From: Mesorhizobium huakuii
GTDB lineage: Bacteria > Pseudomonadota > Alphaproteobacteria > Rhizobiales > Rhizobiaceae
DNA: 64,000 nt
Assembly: GCF_014189455.1 (NCBI RefSeq)
Contig: NZ_CP050296.1
Coordinates: 6,506,001-6,570,000, forward strand
Direction of reading: 5' to 3'
Under the pieces are notes generated by a model. That model was not told where the DNA came from and did not search any database. It saw only the letters and a list, made by a program, of their open reading frames with translations. The translations under genes and the position numbers were made by a program. Below are positions 1 to 6,582 of the stretch, piece by piece. Position 1 is the stretch's first letter, and each line of letters starts with the position of its first letter.

Positions 1-369
1 CGTCAGATCGGCTTTCACCAGTTTGACGTTGCTCGGAACCCGCGCGCAAGCAAGCATGGATTGAGAGACGTCGACGCCAACGACCTCACCGAACAATGGG
101 CCTGCAACAGTTGTGACGCGCCCCGTGCCGCACGCGAAGTCGAGGCAGCTGCGATCCGGCCCGCCAAGAGGCCTGAGAATGCCTTCCACAAGGGGGCGTT
201 CGATACGCAACCACAAGGCAGCATAGTAGCCGGAACAGAAGGTTTTGGTGTAATCGGTGCCGTAGCCTTGGGTCTGATGGCTCGATCGGTAATCGCTATA
301 AGCGCTCCCCTCGAATGACCGCTCGGTCAACACATCACCTCGAGAACCGCCCATCACAACAACCTCCAT
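1..369 (-). CDS. Class I SAM-dependent methyltransferase, N-terminal part (runs off the window)
   Basis: The reverse strand is open from an ATG at 369 to the window edge (123 codons). Residues about 78-88 read CLDFACGTGRV, the glycine-rich motif I that binds S-adenosylmethionine in class I methyltransferases, followed about 15 residues later by VVGVDVSQSML, the acidic motif II strand. The substrate cannot be told from this part. The C-terminal half lies outside the window. Confidence 0.8.
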   Translation of the reverse strand, partial: MEVVVMGGSRGDVLTERSFEGSAYSDYRSSHQTQGYGTDYTKTFCSGYYAALWLRIERPLVEGILRPLGGPDRSCLDFACGTGRVTTVAGPLFGEVVGVDVSQSMLACARVPSNVKLVKADLT

Positions 370-815
370 TCTGGGCTTGCCAATAGATTTCACTCGTCCC
401 GATCGATCTTCATCCGATCACATGACGCAAACCTTACAAAAAATTATAGCAGGGGGCAGAATTCCGATCATGCCGAGAGGGGCGTCAGTTCAGGGTGCCC
501 GCTTCTCCACTTCGCTGATCATGGCCTTTCGCTCGTGCCTGGACGGCGTCACCACCGCGCGTTTCCGGCTGGCCGCTCTGCTACCGCTCCGACGCTTCTC
601 GCGCGGTCGTCGCCGGCCAATCCATCCGCTGAAAGCTCCTCGTCTTACGACTTTGGTCGGGCTGTTGTGCGCAAAGGTCTGAGGCCTGCAACCCGAATGA
701 CCGTGCGTGGTTAGGACATCGATCGCCGAGTAAGTGCCCTTCTTCATCGCCGGTCAGATCGATGCCCGCCAACTCACCGGAGGTGGCGGGCATCGGATTG
801 AGGAGCAATGACGAA
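370..815. other. Intergenic stretch, nothing recognised
   Basis: About 450 bases between the methyltransferase start and the zinc-ribbon gene. Overlapping open frames exist on both strands, but they are Arg/Ser-rich, lack ribosome binding sites and resemble no family I know. I see no RNA gene or promoter of the GGAAC type here. Confidence 0.4.
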
Positions 816-1052
816 ATGCCTTTGTCCGATGAACTGCGCGACGTTATGGTCGAATTTTCATGCCCGGTCTGTTCGCATCCTATCGTGAAGCCAGGGTCTT
901 GGCTCCGAACGATCGGGGTCTTCAATTGCGAAGGCTGCAAGGATAGGGTGCGTATTGGCTATGAAGAGAAGCTAAAGATCTTCGGGCGCTATCTTCAGAA
1001 GCCGACTAGAGGCCCCCAGCGCCGCGCCAAGCTGCGCTATGCCGGAGGATAG
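816..1052 (+). CDS. Small zinc-ribbon-like protein
   Basis: A 78-residue protein with two CxxC pairs (Cys16/Cys19 and Cys38/Cys41), the layout of a small zinc ribbon, and a basic C-terminal tail. I chose the ATG at 816 over the one at 762 because GAGGAG lies about 10 bases upstream. Function unknown; a structural zinc site is inferred from the cysteine spacing alone. Confidence 0.65.
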   Translation: MPLSDELRDVMVEFSCPVCSHPIVKPGSWLRTIGVFNCEGCKDRVRIGYEEKLKIFGRYLQKPTRGPQRRAKLRYAGG

Positions 1053-1300
1053 GTGACGGGTGCTACCGGCACGTGACCTATCGCTTGGTTAGTGGGTCAG
1101 TTGGAAATTTGAAGCTTCACTGCGGCGCGTCCCGAATTTCATGCATGGCGTCGATAAGCAGACCCAATTCGGCGACGTCATCACGCTCCGTTTTTAGGCC
1201 GGAGTGGGATTTCTCAGCACTAAGGGGCAATGTCAGTGTCAATCTTCTTCCGATCAGGATCGGCCTTTCAGTCAAGTCCCGCAATGTGCGATAATTCGCT

Positions 1301-1477
1301 ATGGGAATGAAGGTGAAGGAGAAGACCAAGCAGGCGATTTATGCGCCGTTAGAGGGCGGGCTTGGAGCGGAAGCCGTATACTATGCCCGCAGGGTCGGCA
1401 TCACTAGAGACGAAGCCGCCAAGATCATCAGGGAAACTCACGAACTGTATAATGTCCGCAAGGAAAAGACCAGATAG
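1301..1477 (+). CDS. Small hypothetical protein with a YARRxGxTRDEA helix motif
   Basis: A 58-residue ORF. Its core VYYARRVGITRDEAAKII closely matches a segment of the gene at 5606-5851 (DFYARRCGLTREEALKLL), so the two are paralogues sharing a helix-turn-helix-sized core. The pattern of helix, G-I/L-T and acidic helix start resembles DUF3606-like small proteins. Function unknown. No clear ribosome binding site before the first ATG; the in-frame ATG two codons later is an alternative. Confidence 0.6.
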   Translation: MGMKVKEKTKQAIYAPLEGGLGAEAVYYARRVGITRDEAAKIIRETHELYNVRKEKTR

Positions 1478-1624
1478 CTTCGCTCATGGTTCAAGGCAGC
1501 GATGGCCAATACCGGCCAGGAAAGTTGGTATGCAGATCCGTGCAGATATCGTTGATGATGTGCTGGAGGGCAAAGGCCAACAGCACGGCTAGTGTGGCCC
1601 TAAACGACCGACGCGCCGTGTGCG

Positions 1625-1649
1625 GGAACAAATTGCTGGATGCCGAGTT
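1625..1649 (+). promoter_or_regulatory. EcfG-type stress promoter before the His-rich gene
   Basis: GGAAC at 1625-1629, a 17-base spacer, then GTT at 1647-1649, matching the alphaproteobacterial EcfG/RpoE2 consensus. It ends 33 bases before the start of the gene at 1683. Confidence 0.6.
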
Positions 1650-1682
1650 GACCCCCCGAAGGGTAACACTCAGGAGAATCAA

Positions 1683-1970
1683 ATGAAAATCATCCTCGCC
1701 GCACTGGCGATTTGCATCGCCGTGCCTTCGATTGCCTCGGCCGATGCGATCGTTCTGACCACGAACCAGCATCGTCATCACCGCCACCATCATTGGAACA
1801 ACGGAGAGGTTATCATCAATCGGGATGGGGGGCGCCTTCATCACCGCCGTCACGGCCAAGAGGCCTTCTACGATCACGGCCGCCGGCATCATCACCGCCC
1901 GGATGTCGTCATCGTGACCAGGAAGCACCACCGTCATCATCACGTCGTCATGGATAACGGCGGCTACTGA
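1683..1970 (+). CDS. Histidine-rich exported protein
   Basis: A 95-residue protein with a clear signal peptide (MKIILAALAICIAVPSIASA, predicted cut after residue 20) and a mature part packed with His clusters such as HRHHRHHHW and HHRRHG. Such proteins are usually periplasmic metal (Zn, Ni, Cu) binders; that role is inferred from composition only. AGGAG lies 7 bases before the ATG, and an EcfG-type promoter sits just upstream, so stress induction is likely. A 229-residue reverse-strand ORF over it is a shadow. Confidence 0.75.
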   Translation: MKIILAALAICIAVPSIASADAIVLTTNQHRHHRHHHWNNGEVIINRDGGRLHHRRHGQEAFYDHGRRHHHRPDVVIVTRKHHRHHHVVMDNGGY

Positions 1971-2090
1971 TTGGGCCGACTTGGGCTCGGGGCTCGGCTG
2001 CTCGACAAGAGAGAGCCGGGCCTGTTGCCGGTTAAAGCCGGGCGGTTGACTGATGCAGCCCTGTCCGCCATCTCCATCATCCTGTCGCTC

Positions 2091-2178
2091 TAAAGCCCGC
2101 ACCCCTCTGGCGGAGAAGAGCGCGGGCCCGATCGGAGTTCCGATCTTCGGCAGGAGATGGAGCGCACCAACCTGCCGC
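2091..2178 (-). ncRNA. Candidate stress-induced small RNA, copy 1
   Basis: Downstream of a GGAAC-N17-GTT promoter, about 88 nt are followed by a GC-rich hairpin (2095-2127, arms GCCCGC/GCGGGC) and TTT. The segment is homologous to 33028-33124: both share the promoter, GCGGCAGG, then CCTGCCGAAGATCGG, which can pair with that GCGGCAGG, and the terminator. The segment between is more variable but pyrimidine-rich. No shared reading frame follows the two copies, so a non-coding RNA fits best; an attenuated leader is the alternative. Confidence 0.55.
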
Positions 2179-2185
2179 ACGCAAC

Positions 2186-2210
2186 AACCTTTAGAGATAG
2201 CTAATGTTCC
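2186..2210 (-). promoter_or_regulatory. EcfG-type promoter of small RNA copy 1
   Basis: On the reverse strand GGAAC (2210-2206), 17 bases, then GTT (2188-2186). The start of the spacer (ATTAG) and the AAAG before the -10 element are shared with the copy at 33132-33156. Confidence 0.55.
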
Positions 2211-2293
2211 GTCAAGCCGCGGGCGGCAGTACCGGTCCTGTGGTGTACCACTGGATGAACGGGACTTCGTTCCCGGTTACTCCCGAACGGCTT

Positions 2294-2614
2294 TCAACAG
2301 CGCCTCATACGGGGCACGCGTTGCCCGGTAGTCATCGCATGTAGGTGATATGAGCGGCTCACGATGCTCTTGTGCAGCGCTTCGGCTGCCACCAGGAACG
2401 TCTCGATGTCAGCCTGCGACATCTGCTTGTAAGGTTTGGTTCTGGCCATTTGGTCGACCTCTTCGTCGATTTCGCCGCGCTTGATCCCAATGGCATTGGC
2501 ATCGGCAATCAACTGGTGCGTCAACTCATCGATCGAGATGACATCTGCCTTCGTCGTCTCGGGGCCCTCGTTGGCAAGCCATTTGTCGAGGAAGTCTACG
2601 CCGCCCGTGCTCAT
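2294..2614 (-). CDS. DUF768 protein fused to a second small-protein domain
   Basis: Residues 1-53 match the DUF768 copies at 7879-8097 and 25208-25429 (shared FLD, ETT, DELTH, EIDEEVD). From an internal Met the protein continues as ARTKPYKQMSQADIETFLVAAEA, matching the separate gene at 4809-4970. The normal DUF768 tail is missing, so this is a fusion or deletion product. The second part then differs from its paralogue because of a 4-base insertion. It overlaps the upstream gene by ATGA (2611-2614), implying translational coupling. Function unknown. Confidence 0.65.
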   Translation of the reverse strand: MSTGGVDFLDKWLANEGPETTKADVISIDELTHQLIADANAIGIKRGEIDEEVDQMARTKPYKQMSQADIETFLVAAEALHKSIVSRSYHLHAMTTGQRVPRMRRC

Positions 2615-2778
2615 GCCTCACCCTTCTTCAATATCCGGGCTTCCCGCACGATGGAGGAATGATCGTAGCCGAGCATCGCGATCAGGTACCTAACCTGCTC
2701 CTCGGTAATGCCGGTCTCGCGTGCCACATTGCGCACAAACTCGGCTCTCGGATCGAATGGTTTCGGTTCCTCCGCCAT
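2611..2778 (-). CDS. 55-residue DUF3606-like small protein
   Basis: Reads MAEEPKPFDPRAEFVRNV then an ETGITEEQVRYLIAMLG core and a basic tail. An equally long paralogue lies at 26124-26291. The pattern of helix, G-I-T-E-E-Q-V helix and GYD-S-IVREAR helix resembles DUF3606. I chose the ATG at 2778 because the paralogue starts at the same residue; an upstream ATG at 2811 is possible. It couples through ATGA to the DUF768 gene. Confidence 0.7.
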   Translation of the reverse strand: MAEEPKPFDPRAEFVRNVARETGITEEQVRYLIAMLGYDHSSIVREARILKKGEA

Positions 2779-2854
2779 AGAACCAAATTCGCCACCCGCG
2801 CAAAAGTTCAATGTCTGAAACGTACCAATGGATAGCGCCTGCCTAGTATGATTT

Positions 2855-3049
2855 TTAGAACTTCTTCTTTACGCGTGCTCGATCACCTTTGACCAGAATC
2901 GCGTTCTGGACGAATGCTTCGCCTGAAAGTCGCGCCTCGCGCAGGCGCGCTGTCTTGGCGTCTCTTGCCGCTCGCTCCGCCTCGATCGCCAGCTTCGATT
3001 CTCGATCTGCCCGCTCGATCCGGTCTTTGTCGATGCGCCGCCTTACCAC
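2855..3049 (-). CDS. Small charged helical protein of the RIDK family, copy 1
   Basis: A 64-residue protein starting at GTG 3049 with GGGAGG five bases before it. The core RRRIDKDRIERADRESKL followed by AIEAERAARDAKTARLR is a long charged amphipathic helix with no cysteines or membrane segment. It is about 70 percent identical over 40 residues to 8134-8349 and related to the broken copy at 26332-26540. It heads a cassette with the DUF3606-like and DUF768 genes. GGAAC-N17-CTT lies upstream. Function unknown. Confidence 0.7.
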   Translation of the reverse strand: MVRRRIDKDRIERADRESKLAIEAERAARDAKTARLREARLSGEAFVQNAILVKGDRARVKKKF

Positions 3050-3194
3050 AGCTACCTCCCATCACATATGCGGCATGAAGGGAAATCAGGGCAAATGGTT
3101 CCGAAAAGAAAGCGCATGTTCGCCTCGTCGCCCTGGAACATTTCGACCCACGCTGGGTTAAGAGGGCATCCGATTGGTTTGCAGCAGGCGCACA

Positions 3195-3449
3195 GTGTGG
3201 ATTTCGATAACGCCCGATGTTCCAGAGGAGAAACGCCCACGGTGGGGCATTCTTACAATCTTCGCGGCCACCCTTTTTGTGATGGCCGTCGGATGGTCTA
3301 TTTTTGAGTTGTTCTTCGAGCTGCCAGCGACGCAAGTGGAACGTACGGCAGGGGAAAGCCGCAACTCGGCGTTCAATGGCGTGCCGGACGACCAAAACCC
3401 TAAGCCTGGCAAAATACCGTCCGCTCATCGAGATGCTGCCGAGAAGTAG
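3195..3449 (+). CDS. Putative small single-pass membrane protein
   Basis: About 84 residues from a GTG at 3195 (an alternative ATG lies at 3174). A hydrophobic segment, WGILTIFAATLFVMAVGWSI, makes one membrane helix; the tail is hydrophilic. No recognised family and no good ribosome binding site, but composition is protein-like and the frame is free of a better competitor. Confidence 0.45.
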   Translation: MWISITPDVPEEKRPRWGILTIFAATLFVMAVGWSIFELFFELPATQVERTAGESRNSAFNGVPDDQNPKPGKIPSAHRDAAEK

Positions 3450-3466
3450 GGCTGCAAGTTCCCTTT

Positions 3467-3631
3467 TCAGCGCTTCTTCGGCTTCGGAGTGATTTCCTCC
3501 ACCCGCACCTTGTCGCCGATCTCCTTGGCCAAATCCAACGCCTTCTGCTTGTCCTTGGTGGTAAGCACGGTCCGCCAGTGCGGCTTCTCGAATACGCTGA
3601 CAACGTAGGTCGTTGCAGGCTTGTCGGTCAT
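3467..3631 (-). CDS. Small hypothetical protein (54 residues)
   Basis: Reads MTDKPATTYVVSVFEKPHWR, then TTKDKQKALDLAKEIGDK and a Lys/Pro tail. The beta-strand/helix layout with charged C-terminal end looks like a real soluble domain. It was found by reading the reverse strand in the frame beneath the Arg-rich shadow at 3400-3603. It partly faces the preceding plus-strand ORF tail to tail. Function unknown. Confidence 0.6.
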   Translation of the reverse strand: MTDKPATTYVVSVFEKPHWRTVLTTKDKQKALDLAKEIGDKVRVEEITPKPKKR

Positions 3632-3645
3632 CAACGGCCGTCGTG

Positions 3646-3862
3646 TCCTTCGTTCGTACGCTGCGCCTATATTAGCATGAACGTATGTATTGCCCAGCCG
3701 ACGTCGCTACCGCTCACAAATAGCCCGCCGGTTAGGCCCGGCGTCCTATTCACATCCCAATCTATAGGTGCCGGGCCGCATTTGCCGATCGGATAGGCCA
3801 GGGTCGTAGCGTCCTTCGTTCGCACGTTTCGCTTATATTAGCGGCACCGCATATACTTGCCA
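3646..3862 (+). repeat. Pair of imperfect direct repeats with a TATATTAG core
   Basis: About 50 bases at 3646-3696 recur at 3808-3862, 162 bases apart: GTCCTTCGTTCG, then ACG, a short variable part, TATATTAGC, and a similar tail ending in TTGCC. The second copy lies just before the gene at 3888, so each may be a promoter (TATATT as -10). Confidence 0.4.
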
Positions 3863-3887
3863 TGCGGCGCCTAGAGCGGAGGCCCAA

Positions 3888-4121
3888 ATGGGCGGCTTTA
3901 AGCCTTGGCATGATGCTATTCACGACCATCAGGTCGAATGTTTCGCTTCGGAGAACGGTTTGCCTGCCGACCTGGTCTGGGAGTTGATCCTAAAACACGG
4001 AAACAGCCGCAAGGCCGTGATCAAAGCTGCGCAGGGTTGCCGGGCCGCTCTCGCCACTGAGAATGGAAACCCGCCGGGCGAAGACCCCAACCACCTCAAG
4101 CCCGGCGAGCCTACTACCTGA
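3888..4121 (+). CDS. DUF3606-like small protein
   Basis: A 77-residue protein. Residues 15-50 (ECFASENGLPADLVWELILK then HGNSRKAVIKAAQ) follow the DUF3606-type pattern of helix, G-L-P, helix, G-N-S-R, helix seen in the 55-residue genes elsewhere in the window, but with low identity. The tail is Pro/Gly-rich. The start ATG lies 26 bases beyond a TATATTAG repeat. Function unknown. Confidence 0.55.
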   Translation: MGGFKPWHDAIHDHQVECFASENGLPADLVWELILKHGNSRKAVIKAAQGCRAALATENGNPPGEDPNHLKPGEPTT

Positions 4122-4552
4122 TCAGGTACGCGATCAGGGCCGGGATTAGCCGGCACACTATCTGACGCAAGAGCAATGCCAGAACGCCGTCCCAAAATGG
4201 GACGATACCGGGGGAAAACGCCCACGCAGGGTTATGTTGCAGACCTGCTAATATTACGGTCGCGCCGGTCGGCTCGCCGCGGATGAGTCGGCCAGGCCCG
4301 GCGGCCAGTCAATACAACACCCCAACGACGGCTGCCGGGCCGCATCGAAGGCCCTAGCCATTGTGCCGCCTGTAGGCACTACCCCAGCCGTAGGCGGCCG
4401 CACCGGTCCTGTGTTGTTCCTGACAGGCCGGCACTAATTTGACTCGCTAACCAATTGTCGGAAGCGTACAAATCTCCTGTCGCCCGCCTTATCCGGCAAA
4501 CGGGCGCTTGGAAGCCAACTCAGGTGCTCCCGCCAATACGCGGGAGATCGAA
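4122..4552. other. Long intergenic stretch
   Basis: About 430 bases with many GCCGG/CCGGC inverted repeats (for example around 4270-4350) but no convincing gene. It ends in a leader that is shared with 24763-24841. ACCGGTCCTGTG at 4411 also occurs at 2232. Confidence 0.4.
4438..4515 (+). repeat. Leader repeat, copy 1 (also at 24763-24841)
   Basis: TTTGACTCGCTAACC then A/G, ATTGTCGGAAGCGTACA, GTCGCCCGCC and CAAACGGGCG recur in order with few changes 20 kb away. Each copy precedes a different small gene (4553-4747 and 24877-25095), so this looks like a duplicated promoter or leader rather than coding sequence. Confidence 0.55.
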
Positions 4553-4747
4553 ATGGCAGACGACCATTCAGACAAAAGGATGACGTCTTTAGACTGCGAC
4601 ATCATTCGCAGCGCCTTCAGAAAGTCCATTGTGGAAAGGCGCATTTCCGAAGGTGAGCGCCGCCAGTATGCGAGACTTCTCGCGCTCGAACTCACCGAGC
4701 TTGATGAAATTGATCCGGACATTATCGACTGGATTGTAGCCCGCTAG
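4553..4747 (+). CDS. Small acidic hypothetical protein (64 residues)
   Basis: Starts MADDHSDKRMTSLDCDIIRS and ends DEIDPDIIDWIVAR; mostly helical and charged. I chose the ATG at 4553, with GGGAGA about 8 bases upstream, over the one at 4508. It follows the duplicated leader 4438-4515. No family recognised. Confidence 0.55.
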   Translation: MADDHSDKRMTSLDCDIIRSAFRKSIVERRISEGERRQYARLLALELTELDEIDPDIIDWIVAR

Positions 4748-4808
4748 ATCACTAGGCCGAGCCCCCTCCAAACCACCGGATGAACTCCACTTCCTTTCCG
4801 GTGATTTC

Positions 4809-4970
4809 TCATACGGCCTTCAACAGCGCCTCATGCAGATCCGCGTAGAGCGGTAATGGTCGCAATGGTGCGATATGAGCGGCTTCACAATGCTCTTGTG
4901 CTTCCGCTGCCACCAGGAAACGCTCGATCTCAGCCTGCGATAACTGTTTGGAAAGTTTTGATCTGGCCAT
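4809..4970 (-). CDS. Small hypothetical protein with SQAEIERFLVAAEA motif
   Basis: A 53-residue protein reading MARSKLSKQLSQAEIERFLV and ending HEALLKAV. It is the stand-alone relative of the second half of the fused protein at 2294-2614. The end EALLKAV is also encoded, out of frame, downstream of that fusion, which suggests this copy keeps the ancestral frame. Function unknown. Confidence 0.6.
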   Translation of the reverse strand: MARSKLSKQLSQAEIERFLVAAEAQEHCEAAHIAPLRPLPLYADLHEALLKAV

Positions 4971-5059
4971 TTGGCGATCTCCGTTTTTGAGGGTTTCGCC
5001 GCAACGTGGGATTATATTCCTCGACTGGATCGAGGCATGCAAGAGGGAGGATGCAGAAA

Positions 5060-5323
5060 ATGACAACCGACGACACGGTAAAGCAAGAGATGCGCCTCGT
5101 GGCGATCGAATACATGCTCATGGAAATCTACAATCTTGTATTGGTAAGTTCTGATACGCCGGAGCCTGTCGTCGAAGGTTTCGAACAACGCTTGCTGGAA
5201 AATGTGGACAGGATAACCTCTGTCGTCGCGGATGATCCGGCGATGGCCGACCATGCCGCTGCGGAACTCAGAGATGCGCTTGCGGACCTAATGACAGGCG
5301 CGAGGCAGATGCGCCTTCAATAG
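5060..5323 (+). CDS. Small helical hypothetical protein (87 residues)
   Basis: An all-helical, acidic protein (VKQEMRLVAIEYMLMEIYNL; then EGFEQRLLENVDRITSVVAD). GGGAGG at 5045-5050 fits the ATG at 5060 (spacing 9) better than the one at 5051, which touches it. The composition is strongly protein-like. Family unknown to me. Confidence 0.65.
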   Translation: MTTDDTVKQEMRLVAIEYMLMEIYNLVLVSSDTPEPVVEGFEQRLLENVDRITSVVADDPAMADHAAAELRDALADLMTGARQMRLQ

Positions 5324-5376
5324 CCCTTTTGGCCAGCCTGTCCAGCCGATCGTCGAGAAACTCAGGGCGCGAGCGC

Positions 5377-5472
5377 TCATTCCGTTAGACCCGGATCATA
5401 ATGCACAATCGCGTCGAGGATAGGCTGTTAACCTCTTCATCGATTTCGCCGCGCTTGATACCGAGCGCCCTC
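5377..5472 (-). pseudogene. DUF768 remnant
   Basis: The reverse strand encodes ALGIKRGEIDEEVNSL, the DUF768 core, and, after a small shift, ILDAIVHYDPGLTE and a stop, the family C-terminus. The N-terminal half is absent and the junction around SL is damaged, so this is a decayed extra copy of the genes at 7879 and 25208. Confidence 0.6.
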
Positions 5473-5605
5473 CTATCCAGCAATCCAGCGTGCCGAGCGT
5501 GTCGATGACGTGCCCAACGTGCAGGCTAGAAATCTCCAGTCCATCCAGGCGGCCCTGATTGCCGGTGGCGTGGAATTTACCCAATGGTGTGACGCTAAGT
5601 GAGCA

Positions 5606-5851
5606 ATGAGCAAGGCAGCCGGATATATTTTTCACCCTGAGGAACGTTCGCTGCCGACCCGGTGTTTTCGTGCCGGGGGCAAGAAAGCAAAGCAGCGCCG
5701 CGAAGAGCCAATCGACCGCGAACGCGTGGCCGAAGCTGACTTTTATGCCCGCAGGTGCGGTCTTACCCGCGAGGAAGCTCTGAAACTTCTCAAAGAGGCC
5801 AGCCCGTCAAGGCCGGTGATCCATCTGGTCGGCAAGGTTAAGGGCCGCTAG
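5606..5851 (+). CDS. Small hypothetical protein, paralogue of 1301-1477
   Basis: An 81-residue ORF whose second half (ERVAEADFYARRCGLTREEA) matches the gene at 1301-1477. The first 35 residues are Lys/Arg/Gly-rich and less convincing, so the true start may be further in. The tail ends KVKGR. Function unknown. Confidence 0.5.
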   Translation: MSKAAGYIFHPEERSLPTRCFRAGGKKAKQRREEPIDRERVAEADFYARRCGLTREEALKLLKEASPSRPVIHLVGKVKGR

Positions 5852-5862
5852 GCAGCTATCCT

Positions 5863-6180
5863 TCACTCATCCTTCCAGATCACGCGCTTTTCCCATCGGA
5901 TCTCAACCAGGCGCCGGAACCGGATCGTTTCAAGCTCTTGGCCGACCGGATGAAATAACTCAGCGCTCATCGATTCTTTGCGCTTGCATTTTTCGCAGCG
6001 GACCTTTGTCCTTAGCTGATCGGCGGTGACGTTGCCGATCACTTCCCGCAATTCCAGCGGCTTATAGAAGCGCTTAATGTTGCAATGGCCGCACCGGATA
6101 CGCGCCACCTGCCCTGCATTGTGGGCATGCATCAACGTCCAAGGTGCGCCCTTCGGCCACTTTTCTGGTTGCTCTGGCAT
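5863..6180 (-). CDS. Zinc-ribbon-like hypothetical protein (105 residues)
   Basis: Two CxxC pairs (Cys30/Cys33 and Cys62/Cys65) frame a helical segment, as in a zinc ribbon. The ATG at 6180 fits the homologous fragment near 52340, which shares WPKGAPWTLMHAHNAGQVA. The longer open frame up to 6741 is antisense to the SRAP gene and is not credible. It is divergent from the gene at 6274. Function unknown; nucleic-acid binding is possible. Confidence 0.65.
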   Translation of the reverse strand: MPEQPEKWPKGAPWTLMHAHNAGQVARIRCGHCNIKRFYKPLELREVIGNVTADQLRTKVRCEKCKRKESMSAELFHPVGQELETIRFRRLVEIRWEKRVIWKDE

Positions 6181-6273
6181 ACCTTGAAATGAGGAACATA
6201 TTCCTGTCAGGTCAAGGGGTATTGACTCTCGTGTTCTCATTTTGTTCACTGTTGGCAAATTGGAGACACAACA

Positions 6274-6555
6274 ATGAAACCGATCATTGCTACCGAATGC
6301 GAACAGCCCGAACTCTATGCCATCGTAAAGCGCGAGCGGCCCGTCATTCATCGAGCCGTCAACAAGATGGCGAAGCAAATGCGCGGCCTCACCGATGTCA
6401 GTCAAAAGCAGGCCATTGCCGAACTGACGGCCATATGGACTTTGGCGAACTATCCGGAAGACCTCGATCTCGCTTTGTCGCTTTCGGAGGCCATACGCCA
6501 CCAGATCGACATCTATATCCGGGAGAGCAAGAACGCTGGCCGCGTGCGCCACTGA
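6274..6555 (+). CDS. Small helical hypothetical protein (93 residues)
   Basis: An even, protein-like sequence (PELYAIVKRERPVIHRAVNK; then LSEAIRHQIDIYIRESK), predicted all-helical and soluble. It ends 27 bases before the SRAP gene, so the two are probably co-transcribed. No family recognised. Confidence 0.65.
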   Translation: MKPIIATECEQPELYAIVKRERPVIHRAVNKMAKQMRGLTDVSQKQAIAELTAIWTLANYPEDLDLALSLSEAIRHQIDIYIRESKNAGRVRH

Positions 6556-6582
6556 TGCCGAAACACGACTAGGGGCAACGCT

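Noticed and set aside
377..940. Overlapping ORFs on both strands upstream of the zinc-ribbon gene
   Set aside because: Arg/Ser-rich, no ribosome binding sites, no resemblance to known proteins.
1117..1329. 70-codon reverse ORF
   Set aside because: The second half (ERDDVAELGLLIDAMHEIRD) looks protein-like, but there is no start signal and it overlaps the start of the gene at 1301; left out for lack of support.
1491..2180. A 229-codon reverse-strand ORF over the His-rich gene
   Set aside because: It is a mirror of the repetitive CAT/CAC codons on the plus strand and lacks a start signal.
6189..6220. GGAAC box upstream of the gene at 6274
   Set aside because: No GTT or CTT at 17-18 bases; AGG is found instead.
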